DNA of 64,000 nucleotides from Pseudarthrobacter siccitolerans (GTDB lineage Bacteria > Actinomycetota > Actinomycetes > Actinomycetales > Micrococcaceae), in assembly GCF_001046895.1 (NCBI RefSeq), contig NZ_CAQI01000046.1:124001-188000 (forward strand), given 5' to 3'. Below the pieces are notes generated by a model, which was not told the origin of the DNA, searched no databases, and saw only the letters and a list, made by a program, of their open reading frames with translations. Both the position numbers and the translations under genes were made by a program. Shown one piece after another: positions 37,187-45,419 of the stretch (its first letter is position 1; every line of letters starts with the position of its first letter).

Positions 37187-38872
37187 GTGACTACAGACAC
37201 CGCACCTGCCGCCCGCCCGGAAACCCGCATCGATGCCGTCGCAGACAAGTACACGGACACGCTGATCAGGCTTAATCCGTCGTTCGCCACCACCCTTGGC
37301 GTGCCCGGACACGAGACCGAATACCAGGACTTCTCCCCCGCCGGCATCGCGGAATTCGCCGAGGCTGCCCGCCACACCCTGGAAGAACTTGAGGGACTGG
37401 AGCCCGAGGACGACGTGGACGCCGTCACCCTCGACGCCATGCGGGAGCGGCTGGGCCTGCAGCTGCTGATCCATGCCTCCGGCTGGGAGTACGCGGACCT
37501 GAACAACATCGCCTCCCCCGCCCAGGACATCCGCGCCATCTTCGACCTGATGCCCACTGAGACGGAACAGCACTGGCAGCACATTGCCGGCCGGGCGCGC
37601 AACGTTCCAGCAGCGATCGCCGGCTACACCGAGTCGCTCCGGCTGGCCCGGGACGCGGGCCGCGTGGCAGCCGCGCGCCAGGTGAAGATCGTTGTCGAGC
37701 AGGTCACCAAATATGCGGCGGAGGACGGCTTCTTCGCCAAGCTTGCCGCGGAAGCCTCCACCGCTGCCGGCCCCCTGCCTGCCGAAATCCAGGAAGAGCT
37801 CGACGCCGGCGCTGCCGCCGCCCGCAACGCCTACGCCGGGTTGGCGGATTTCCTCCGCCGGGAACTGCTGCCCGCCGCGCCCGAAAAGGACGCCGTGGGA
37901 AGATCCCGCTACGCCCTGGCCTCACGCTCCTTCCTGGGCGCCACTGTGGACCTGGAGGAAACCTACGCCTGGGGCGTGGAAGAGCTGGACCGCCTGATCG
38001 CCGAGCAGGAACAGGTGGCCCACACCATCAAAGCCGGCGCCACCATCGACGAGGCCAAGGAAATCCTCAACAATGATCCCGCCCGCCAGCTGAAGGGCAA
38101 GGAGGCCCTGCGGGAGTGGATGCAGCAACTCTCGGACAAGGCCGTGGCGGAGCTCGCAGGCGTCCACTTCGACATCCCGGACGTAATGAAAAAACTGGAG
38201 TGCCTGATCGCCCCTACCGATGAAGGCGGCATTTACTACACCGGCCCGTCGGACGACTTCAGCCGCCCCGGCCGCATGTGGTGGTCCGTCCCTGCCGGCG
38301 AGGACACCTTCACCACCTGGGCCGAAACCACCACCGTTTTCCACGAAGGCGTCCCCGGCCACCACCTCCAGGTGGCCACCGCAACCTATCGCCGCGAACT
38401 GCTGAACAAGTGGCGGCGGAACGTGTGCTGGACCTCCGGCCACGGCGAAGGCTGGGCACTCTACGCCGAGAAACTGATGCAGGAACTGGGCTACCTCAAT
38501 GATCCCGGCGATCACATGGGCATGCTGGACATGCAGCGGATGCGGGCCGCCCGCGTGGTGTTCGACATCGGCATCCACCTCGAACTGCCGGTCCCCGAAC
38601 GGTGGGGCTTCGGCACCTGGACGCCGGAGAAAGGCTATGACTTCCTGAAACAGAACCTGCCCATCAGCGAAGGCCAGCTCAACTTCGAGTTCACACGCTA
38701 CCTCGGCTGGCCGGGACAGGCTCCCTCCTACAAGGTGGGTCAGCGCCTCTGGGAACAGATCCGCGCCGAACTCGAAGCCCGCCCCGGGTTCGACCTCAAG
38801 GAGTTCCACACAAGGGCTTTGAACATCGGCTCCGTGGGACTGGACACCCTCCGGCGCGCACTGCTTTCCTGA
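37187..38872 (+). CDS. DUF885 family protein (putative zinc metallopeptidase)
   Basis: 561 aa, starting at GTG. DUF885 proteins are mostly helical with a metallopeptidase-like motif; here FHEGVPGHHLQVA (about residues 385-397) provides the His-Glu-His set, followed by SGHGEGWALYAEKLM. There is no signal peptide, so it is cytosolic. Length is normal. The gene stands alone between accE and the symporter and is followed by a terminator-like structure. Substrate unknown; some relatives are proposed peptidases. Confidence 0.9.
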   Translation: MTTDTAPAARPETRIDAVADKYTDTLIRLNPSFATTLGVPGHETEYQDFSPAGIAEFAEAARHTLEELEGLEPEDDVDAVTLDAMRERLGLQLLIHASGWEYADLNNIASPAQDIRAIFDLMPTETEQHWQHIAGRARNVPAAIAGYTESLRLARDAGRVAAARQVKIVVEQVTKYAAEDGFFAKLAAEASTAAGPLPAEIQEELDAGAAAARNAYAGLADFLRRELLPAAPEKDAVGRSRYALASRSFLGATVDLEETYAWGVEELDRLIAEQEQVAHTIKAGATIDEAKEILNNDPARQLKGKEALREWMQQLSDKAVAELAGVHFDIPDVMKKLECLIAPTDEGGIYYTGPSDDFSRPGRMWWSVPAGEDTFTTWAETTTVFHEGVPGHHLQVATATYRRELLNKWRRNVCWTSGHGEGWALYAEKLMQELGYLNDPGDHMGMLDMQRMRAARVVFDIGIHLELPVPERWGFGTWTPEKGYDFLKQNLPISEGQLNFEFTRYLGWPGQAPSYKVGQRLWEQIRAELEARPGFDLKEFHTRALNIGSVGLDTLRRALLS

Positions 38873-38892
38873 CTCCAACCAGTGGTCACCCC

Positions 38893-38977
38893 GGCCCGGC
38901 GAGGCTGCCTTCCTCTGCTTGCTGCTCCTTCGTCGCTTTGACGCAAGCTGCCGGAAGGCACCCACGTCGGGCCTTTT
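38893..38977 (+). terminator. Nested terminator-like hairpin after the DUF885 gene
   Basis: Outer stem GGCCCGGCG (38893-38901) with CGTCGGGCC (38965-38973, one G-T pair) followed by TTTT. Inner stem TGCCTTCC (38906-38913) with GGAAGGCA (38953-38960). It begins 20 nt after the stop codon. Confidence 0.5.
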
Positions 38978-39145
38978 GCTGTGCCCGACTCGAGACGTTA
39001 AGCACACCTGGGCCGGGAATAAGTAACAATACCGCCGGAAACCCTTGATTTGGCGCGGATCGGGGTCCGGGAGTGGAATCCTGGGCGCGTAATATTTCTC
39101 AATGTTCGTTCGTCGTGATATGGAGCCTGGCCCTAACGTATTCGG

Positions 39146-40579
39146 GTGAGCACTCAAACCCGCCCCTCAGAATCCGCCAAGACCGGCTTCCAGCTCCCCA
39201 AGTGGGCTGGCTCGTTCGGCTTCCAGATCATTGCCGCCCTGATCGTCGGCCTTGGCCTCGGCCTGCTGGCCAAGTACACCGGCAGCACCAAAGCCAGCCC
39301 CAACGGTCTCGGCGCCACACTGCAGACCATCGGCTCCAGCTACGTGTCGCTGCTGCAGACCGCCGTCGTGCCCCTCATTTTCACCGCCGTCGTCAGCTCC
39401 ATCTCCAACCTCCGCCAGGTGTCCAACGCGGCCAAGCTCGCCTGGAACACCCTGCTGTGGTTCGCCATCACTTCCCTGATTGCCGTGCTGATCGGCATCG
39501 GACTGGGCGTCCTGCTGCAGCCCGGCGCCAACACCGGCATCACCGAGGAAGCCAAGTACTCAGGCAAGTCCGGAGACTGGTGGTCCTTCCTCGTCGGCCT
39601 GTTCCCCAAGAACTTCCTTGGCCTGGGCGCCAGCTCCACGGTTGCCGAATCGGGCGCCGTCACCACTTCCGTGAGCTTCAACGTGCTCCAGATCCTGGTG
39701 ATCGCCATCGCCGTCGGTGTTGCCGCCCTCAAGGTGGGCAAGGCTGCCGAGCCCTTCCTGAACCTGAATGCCTCCGCACTGGCCGTCATCCAGAAGGTCC
39801 TGTGGTGGATCATCCGCATCGCACCGCTCGGCACCGTTGGCCTCATCGGCAACGCCGTCGCAGTCTACGGCTGGGACACCATCGGTTCCCTGGGCAAGTT
39901 CACCTTCGCCATGTACGTGGGCCTGGCCCTGGTCATCTTCGCCGTCTACCCCATCCTGGTCCGCAGCCACGGCCTGTCCGTCAAGCAGTACTTCTCCGGC
40001 GTCTGGCCCGCCGTCCAGTTGGCGTTCGTCTCCCGCTCCTCGGTGGGCACCCTGCCGCTGACCCAGCGTGTCACCGAGCGCAGCCTGGGTGTCCCCCGCG
40101 CCTACGCCTCCTTCGCCGTGCCGCTGGGCGCCACCACCAAGATGGACGGCTGCGCAGCCATCTACCCGGCGATCTCAGCGATCTTCGTGGCCCAGTTCTT
40201 CGGCATCCAGCTGGACTTCAGCCAGTACCTGCTGATCGCCCTGGTGTCCGTCCTGGGCTCCGCGGCAACCGCCGGAACCACCGGCGCTGTGGTGATGCTG
40301 ACACTCACGCTCTCCACGCTCGGACTGCCACTGGCCGGCGTCGGGCTCCTGCTGGCCATCGATCCCATCCTGGACATGGGCCGCACCGCGGTGAACGTGG
40401 CCGGCCAGGCGCTGGTCCCCACCATCGTGGCCAAGCGCCAGGGCATCCTGGACGAGCAGCTGTACAACGCACCCCGAAACGGCACGCCTTTTGTTGACGA
40501 CTCTGCCGACAACGCCAGCCCGTCCGACGGAACCTCCACGGACACCACGCCGCGTGAACTGGCGGACGCGAAGGCCTAA
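39146..40579 (+). CDS. Dicarboxylate/amino acid:cation symporter (DAACS, DctA/GltP type)
   Basis: 477 aa, about eight transmembrane segments plus re-entrant loops. Diagnostic motifs: SRSSVGTLPLTQ (hairpin 1), PLGATTKMDGCA (the family usually has GATxNMDG; Asn is Lys here) and the hairpin-2 region GTTGAVVMLTL. It imports C4-dicarboxylates or Glu/Asp with H+ or Na+. Start is GTG at 39146, with no clear ribosome-binding site; a TAACGT 6 nt upstream could be a -10 element of a leaderless transcript. The C-terminal tail is hydrophilic and Ser/Thr/Asp-rich. A strong terminator follows. Confidence 0.93.
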   Translation: MSTQTRPSESAKTGFQLPKWAGSFGFQIIAALIVGLGLGLLAKYTGSTKASPNGLGATLQTIGSSYVSLLQTAVVPLIFTAVVSSISNLRQVSNAAKLAWNTLLWFAITSLIAVLIGIGLGVLLQPGANTGITEEAKYSGKSGDWWSFLVGLFPKNFLGLGASSTVAESGAVTTSVSFNVLQILVIAIAVGVAALKVGKAAEPFLNLNASALAVIQKVLWWIIRIAPLGTVGLIGNAVAVYGWDTIGSLGKFTFAMYVGLALVIFAVYPILVRSHGLSVKQYFSGVWPAVQLAFVSRSSVGTLPLTQRVTERSLGVPRAYASFAVPLGATTKMDGCAAIYPAISAIFVAQFFGIQLDFSQYLLIALVSVLGSAATAGTTGAVVMLTLTLSTLGLPLAGVGLLLAIDPILDMGRTAVNVAGQALVPTIVAKRQGILDEQLYNAPRNGTPFVDDSADNASPSDGTSTDTTPRELADAKA

Positions 40580-40621
40580 AAGGGCCCGTGCTCACCCCTG
40601 GCAGTAACAACTGCCGGAACG

Positions 40622-40655
40622 AAGAAGTCCCCGGGAAATTTCCCGGGGACTTCTT
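40622..40655. terminator. Perfect 17-bp palindromic terminator between convergent genes
   Basis: The 17 nt at 40622-40638 (AAGAAGTCCCCGGGAAA) are exactly complementary to 40639-40655, followed on the plus strand by TTGTCTTT. It ends the symporter transcript and probably also blocks the convergent secreted-protein gene. Confidence 0.9.
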
Positions 40656-40673
40656 TTGTCTTTGACGGCCGGG

Positions 40674-41231
40674 TCAGTGGCCGCCAATAACACCGTTCTG
40701 TACGGCCTTGGTGACGGCGTCGGCTTCCGCCTGCGTCAGCTTTCCCTCGGTCACGGCCTGGTCGAGCCGCGTCTTCAAGGCAGCGGCCTTTTCTGCCTGC
40801 TTCTCGGTACGTAGCTCCTCCAGCGCGGCGCTGACCTTGGACTCCTCAATCCCCAGGGACCCGGCCAAGGATTTGGCCAGGGCGGCATCGCGGACTGCCT
40901 GGTCCGGCTTCGCGCCGTCGGCCGGCGGGCTGGTGGGCTTGTTTGCCTCACGGAACGCCTGCAGTGCCTCCGTCACCTTCGCCTCCTCCACGCCGAGCTT
41001 CTCCGCGAGCGCCGATGCCTGGGCGATGCCCCGCTCACCGCCGTGGCCGCTGTGCTTGCCCATGCCGCCGGGGGCCGTGCTGGTGCTTCCGTCTGCTGAA
41101 GCGCTGGAACTTGCACTGGGAGCGGGGGTTGGTGTGGTGGTGGCGGAGGCCATGCCGGCAACGCCGATACCGGCACCGAGGGCCAGTGCCGTGGCTGACA
41201 AGCCAAGGGTCATTTTCTTTGTGCGTGACAT
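40674..41231 (-). CDS. Secreted small helical protein with two internal repeats
   Basis: 185 aa from the ATG at 41231, chosen because GGAG lies upstream; an in-frame extension to 41297 has no signal. Residues 1-32 form a signal peptide (MTLGLSATALALGAGIGVA, then ASA). After a Ser/Ala linker come two similar helical units, AEKLGVEEAKVTEALQAF and AGSLGIEESKVSAALEEL, and a C-terminal EGKLTQAEADAVTKAV unit. Resembles small exported proteins of unknown function in Gram-positives. Divergent from the tetR gene, sharing a 174-nt control region. Confidence 0.8.
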   Translation of the reverse strand: MSRTKKMTLGLSATALALGAGIGVAGMASATTTPTPAPSASSSASADGSTSTAPGGMGKHSGHGGERGIAQASALAEKLGVEEAKVTEALQAFREANKPTSPPADGAKPDQAVRDAALAKSLAGSLGIEESKVSAALEELRTEKQAEKAAALKTRLDQAVTEGKLTQAEADAVTKAVQNGVIGGH

Positions 41232-41368
41232 TCTGCGTCTCCTGGATCTGCCGTCGGTGACGGCTGCTGATGGTTCATCCCTCCCGGGACATTCCAAGCA
41301 TCGCCAGGCCAGTTCTGGAAGAGCTGTTGGGAACCTTTCATCTACCTGTGAATGCTGGCGCAGGGAAC

Positions 41369-41398
41369 TTGCCCAGCGTGCAAACTTGCACGTAGTGT
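41369..41398 (+). promoter_or_regulatory. tetR promoter with palindromic operator in the spacer
   Basis: TTGCCC (41369-41374), 18-bp spacer, TAGTGT (41393-41398). The spacer ends in the perfect palindrome CGTGCAAACTTGCACG (41377-41392), so a bound repressor would block polymerase. The ATG at 41406 lies 7 nt after the -10, which predicts a leaderless mRNA. Confidence 0.65.
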
Positions 41399-41405
41399 AA
41401 TCGCT

Positions 41406-42098
41406 ATGGGCACTCCCACCGACATTCCCGCAGAAGCCGCAACCCCATCCAGGCGCGAGCTGAACAAGGCGGCCACCCGCCAGGCCATCACGGACGCCGC
41501 TTTGTCACTGCTGCGCAGCCGCGGGCCTGGAAACTTCACGGTGGAGGACATCGCGGATGCTGCGGGCATCTCCCGGCGGACCTTCTTCAACTACTTCGGC
41601 AGCACCGATGCGGCCCTTGCCTCGGTCACGCACGGGTTCCTCGACAACGCCATCCAGCAGTTCCGGCTCCGGCCTGCCGAAGAACCGATCCTGCACTCGG
41701 CACAGGCCGCCCTGATGGCCCTCGCAGACCCTATGACCGTGGCACCGCTCGCGGAACTGTTTACGCTCACGCAGCAAAGCACGCTGATGTCGCACTCGGA
41801 GCTGCAGGCCTGGGAGCACTGCACCGAACAGATCATCGCCGTCGCCCGGGAACGAGTGGCGGGCGGCGCCGACAGTGTGGACGAGCTCTACGTCCGCGCA
41901 CTGGCCGGTGCGGTGATCTCCTGCGGCAAGGCTGCGTTGGAGGTGTGGTTCACGCGCCGCGGCGCCGACCTTTCCGCCGCTTCCCTCGCCGAGCTGCGGC
42001 AGCTGCTCATCGACTCCATGGCGCTGCTGGGCTCCGGTTTCACCGCGGGCACCAGCCCTGCCCACCGTTCCGCTACTTCCGCATCCGTTTCCTCCTGA
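41406..42098 (+). CDS. TetR-family transcriptional regulator
   Basis: 230 aa. N-terminal helix-turn-helix FTVEDIADAAGISRRTFFNYF (about residues 40-60) is preceded by the usual RQAITDAALSLL helix; the ligand domain is variable. I start it at the ATG 41406 (MGTPTDIPAE); a longer frame from 41352 would encode the promoter and operator. It is followed after 18 nt by the MMPL transporter, the standard local-repressor arrangement; autoregulation through the 41377-41392 palindrome is likely. Confidence 0.92.
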   Translation: MGTPTDIPAEAATPSRRELNKAATRQAITDAALSLLRSRGPGNFTVEDIADAAGISRRTFFNYFGSTDAALASVTHGFLDNAIQQFRLRPAEEPILHSAQAALMALADPMTVAPLAELFTLTQQSTLMSHSELQAWEHCTEQIIAVARERVAGGADSVDELYVRALAGAVISCGKAALEVWFTRRGADLSAASLAELRQLLIDSMALLGSGFTAGTSPAHRSATSASVSS

Positions 42099-42116
42099 TC
42101 AGATCGGTTTCCTGTT

Positions 42117-44636
42117 ATGGCACTGTTCCTTTACCGCCTGGGCAAGTTCTCCTACCGCCGGCGCTGGCTGGTCATCTCACTCTGGCTGGCGGTCCTGCTG
42201 GCTGTCGGCGGTTCAGCTGCCGCCTTCCACGGCACGCTGTCCAACAACTTCCAGATTCCCGGCACCGAAACACAACGCATCGCGGACAAGCTGAAGGAAG
42301 ACCTCCCATCAGCCTCCGGGGGCACGGCAACCATCGTCTTTGAAGCGCCCGACGGCGGTTTCACCGCCGAGAGCCGCGCCGCCGTCACCGACGCGCTGAA
42401 GAAGCTTGAATCAGTGCCCAGCGTCCGCGGCACCGTGGACCCCTTCGCCACCCAGGCGCAGGTGGACCAGGCCGGGCAGGCCATCACCGACGGCGAGCAG
42501 CAACTGGCCGCGGGCCAGGCACAGCTGGATGCCTCCCGCGCACAGCTCGAGGCAGGGGCGGCACAGCTGGCGGCAGCAGAGCAGCAGCTGGCAGCCGCCG
42601 GCGCCCCCGCAGCACTCATTGAGGCGCAGCTTGGCCAGCAGAAGGCGGCCCTGGCAGACGGACAGGCAAAGCTCGACGCCGGAAGCCGGGAACTGGAAGC
42701 CGGCAAGGCCAAGCTGGAGCTGGGCAAGCGCCAGGCTGAAGCGTCTTCGGCCATCCGCTTTGTTTCCGAAGACGGACGCGCCGCCGTGGCACAGGTGCAG
42801 TTCAACACCTCCATCAACGGCCTGAGCCCGGAGGTCCGCCAGCAGGTCCAGGACATCGCCCATGAAACGTCCGCGGCCGGCGTCAGCGCCTACGCCAGCA
42901 AGGAGATCACCGAGGACATCTCCGAGCTCTTCGGCGCCGCCGAGATCATCGGCATTGCCGTGGCAGCCCTGGTCCTGATCATCATGCTGGGCACGCTGAT
43001 TGCCGCCGGGCTGCCGCTGCTGATGGCGATCATTGGTGTTGGCGTCGGCGTCGGCATTACCTTCGCGCTCTCCGGGCTGTTCGACATGAGCTCCATCTCC
43101 CCCATGCTGGCGCTTATGCTGGGCCTCGCGGTCGGAATCGACTACTCACTGTTCATCGTCAACCGGCACCGCACACAACTGCTTGCCGGCATGGCACAGG
43201 AGGAATCGGTGGCCCGCGCCACCGGAACCTCCGGCAACGCCGTGGTCTTCGCCGGCCTGACCGTCATCATCGCCCTCGCCGCCCTGGTGGTGCCGGGCCT
43301 GCCCTTCCTCGCGGTGATGGGCCTGGCCGCGGCCGGGACCGTGGCGGTAGCTGTTCTGGTGGCCATCACCCTGACCCCGGCCATGCTGTCCCTGATCGGC
43401 CGCCGCATCATCTCAAGGCGCGCCTGGGCCAAGGCTGAGGAACACAACGCCGAACCCGGCCACGAGGCAGCCGACGAAGCCCAGGACCGCGAGCGCAGCA
43501 CCCGCGGCTGGGGCGGCCTGGTCACCCGCCACCCGGTGCTGGCACTCCTGGCCGGTGTAGTCCTGCTGGGTACGCTCGCGCTCCCTGCCACCCAGCTGCA
43601 GCTGGCGCTGCCCGACGGCGGTTCCGAACCGGTGGAGTCAGAGGCCTACCAGGCGTACGACCTGACCGCGCGCAGCTTCGGCGAAGGCGTCACCGGCCCG
43701 ATTGTTGCCGTGGGTGAGTTCCCGGCGAACCTGGACGAAGCCGAGGCGCAGGCCCTGCAATACGACGTCGCGGACAAGCTGCGCGCCGTGGACAACGTGG
43801 TGGCCGCTGTGCCCGTAGCACTCAGCGAGGACCGCCGAACCGCAGTCTTCCAGGTCATCCCGAGGGAGGGCCCGGCCAGCGCCAGCACGGTCCAGGTGGT
43901 TTCCAAACTGCGCGGCCTGAACCAGGACATCCAGTCCGAATACGGCGTGGCCATGGGCCTCACGGGGCAGACGGCCGGCAACGTGGACGTCTCCACGAAG
44001 CTCGGCGACGCCCTGCCGCCCTACCTGGCTATCGTCGTCGGCCTCTCCCTGGTCCTGCTGCTGCTCGTCTTCCGATCCATCGTGGTGCCGCTGCTCGCCA
44101 CCGGCGGCTTCCTGCTTTCCCTCGCCGCGGCGTTCGGCGCCGTGGTGGCGGTGTACCAGTGGGGCTGGCTGGGCGGCGTGTTCGACGTCGCCAACCCCGG
44201 CGCGGTCCTGAGCTTCCTGCCGATCATCCTCATCGGCGTGCTGTTCGGCCTGGCCATGGACTACCAGGTGTTCATTGCCTCCGGCATGCGCGAGGCGTAC
44301 ATGCACGGCTCCACCGCGAAGCAGGCGGTCCGGGTGGGCTTCCGCCACGCGGCCGCTGTGGTGACGGCAGCCGCGATCATTATGGTCAGCGTCTTCGCCG
44401 GCTTTATCTTCAGCCACCTCACCATGGTGCGGCCGCTGGGCTTCGCAATGGCGTTCGGTGTGCTGCTTGACGCCTTTGTGGTCCGCATGACCATTGTTCC
44501 TGCCGTCATGTACCTGCTGGGTGAGAAATCCTGGTGGCTGCCGCGCTGGCTGGACCGGATCCTGCCGGACGTCGACGTGGAAGGCGCCCAGCTGAACCGG
44601 CCTGCCGCCAAGGCGTCCGAAGAACTGGTCCATTAG
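42117..44636 (+). CDS. MMPL/RND-superfamily transporter with coiled-coil-like insert
   Basis: 839 aa, about 12 transmembrane helices in two halves, each preceded by a large extracytoplasmic loop. MMPL hallmarks: LMLGLAVGIDYSLFIVNRHR and LFGLAMDYQVFIASGMREAY, the Asp-Tyr pairs of the proton path. Residues ~125-205 of the first loop are an unusual run of QLAAGQAQLDASRAQL-type heptads, likely a long coiled coil. Function: proton-driven export of lipids, hydrophobic compounds or drugs; regulated by the upstream TetR. C-terminus is short and cytosolic. Confidence 0.93.
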   Translation: MALFLYRLGKFSYRRRWLVISLWLAVLLAVGGSAAAFHGTLSNNFQIPGTETQRIADKLKEDLPSASGGTATIVFEAPDGGFTAESRAAVTDALKKLESVPSVRGTVDPFATQAQVDQAGQAITDGEQQLAAGQAQLDASRAQLEAGAAQLAAAEQQLAAAGAPAALIEAQLGQQKAALADGQAKLDAGSRELEAGKAKLELGKRQAEASSAIRFVSEDGRAAVAQVQFNTSINGLSPEVRQQVQDIAHETSAAGVSAYASKEITEDISELFGAAEIIGIAVAALVLIIMLGTLIAAGLPLLMAIIGVGVGVGITFALSGLFDMSSISPMLALMLGLAVGIDYSLFIVNRHRTQLLAGMAQEESVARATGTSGNAVVFAGLTVIIALAALVVPGLPFLAVMGLAAAGTVAVAVLVAITLTPAMLSLIGRRIISRRAWAKAEEHNAEPGHEAADEAQDRERSTRGWGGLVTRHPVLALLAGVVLLGTLALPATQLQLALPDGGSEPVESEAYQAYDLTARSFGEGVTGPIVAVGEFPANLDEAEAQALQYDVADKLRAVDNVVAAVPVALSEDRRTAVFQVIPREGPASASTVQVVSKLRGLNQDIQSEYGVAMGLTGQTAGNVDVSTKLGDALPPYLAIVVGLSLVLLLLVFRSIVVPLLATGGFLLSLAAAFGAVVAVYQWGWLGGVFDVANPGAVLSFLPIILIGVLFGLAMDYQVFIASGMREAYMHGSTAKQAVRVGFRHAAAVVTAAAIIMVSVFAGFIFSHLTMVRPLGFAMAFGVLLDAFVVRMTIVPAVMYLLGEKSWWLPRWLDRILPDVDVEGAQLNRPAAKASEELVH

Positions 44637-44645
44637 GCTGAATCC

Positions 44646-45290
44646 GTGGTCCGCCTGATTCTTGCTTCCCAGTCCCCCGCCCGCACCAAGCTCCTCACCG
44701 AGGCCGGTATCCGGCATACGGTGCTGGTATCGGATGTTGACGAGGACGCCGTCCAGGCCCGGTACGGAGTCACCGATCCGCATGACACCGCCCTGCTGCT
44801 GGCACGCGCCAAGGCCGAGGCTGTCGCGGCCCTGCCCGAAGCCGAGGGTGCGCTGGTACTTGGCTGCGACTCCGTTTTCGAGTTCGACGGCGAGGCGCAC
44901 GGCAAACCGTACAGCGCCGCCGTCGCCCGCGAACGCATGCTCCGGATGAGCGGCAACACCGGGGTGCTGCATACCGGGCACTGGCTGGTGGACTGCCGCG
45001 ATACCGAGCCGGACGGCGACGCCGCCCCGGGCACCGGGGCCACCCTGGGCACGGTGGCCTCGGCGGAGGTCTCCTTCCTCCAGATGGACGCGGCGGAGAT
45101 CGACGCGTACATCGCCACCGGTGAGCCGCTGCACTGCGCCGGCTCCTTCACCATCGACGGACTGGGCGGCGCTTTCATCCGGAAGGTCGACGGCGATCCG
45201 CACACGGTGGTGGGACTTTCGGTGTCCACGCTGCGCAGCCTGCTCGCCCAGGCGCAGGTCCGGATCACCGAACTCTGGCCGGCGTCCTAA
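44646..45290 (+). CDS. maf: Maf-like nucleotide pyrophosphatase
   Basis: 214 aa, starting at GTG 9 nt after the MMPL stop. Motifs ASQSPARTKLLTEAG at the N-terminus and LGCDSVFEFDG define the family, which hydrolyses non-canonical or modified nucleoside triphosphates. A slightly longer central loop (DTEPDGDAAPGTGA) is typical of actinobacterial members. In actinobacteria maf normally lies between accE and the carboxylase alpha gene; here it directly precedes that gene but is separated from accE by several unrelated genes. Confidence 0.92.
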   Translation: MVRLILASQSPARTKLLTEAGIRHTVLVSDVDEDAVQARYGVTDPHDTALLLARAKAEAVAALPEAEGALVLGCDSVFEFDGEAHGKPYSAAVARERMLRMSGNTGVLHTGHWLVDCRDTEPDGDAAPGTGATLGTVASAEVSFLQMDAAEIDAYIATGEPLHCAGSFTIDGLGGAFIRKVDGDPHTVVGLSVSTLRSLLAQAQVRITELWPAS

Positions 45291-45311
45291 AGGCGCCGAT
45301 TTCGGCGGTTC

Positions 45312-45328
45312 TTGTAGCTTCCCTACAA
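45312..45328. promoter_or_regulatory. TTGTAG-N5-CTACAA palindrome upstream of the carboxylase alpha gene
   Basis: TTGTAG (45312-45317) and CTACAA (45323-45328) form a perfect 6-5-6 inverted repeat 91 nt before the TTG start. It matches the site upstream of accD in 11 of 12 arm bases with the same spacing. TAGGCT at 45390-45395 may be the -10 element. Confidence 0.6.
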
Positions 45329-45419
45329 AGCCTTGGCGGTTTACACGCGGAATCCGCAAGCAATATCGGCGGAACCCTCAAAACCGCGCTAGGCTCCCTG
45401 AAGGAAAGAAGGAGACGCC

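Noticed and set aside
43638..45359. 573-codon minus-strand frame opposite MMPL and maf
   Set aside because: Both plus-strand genes have clear family motifs; the antisense product is compositionally odd.
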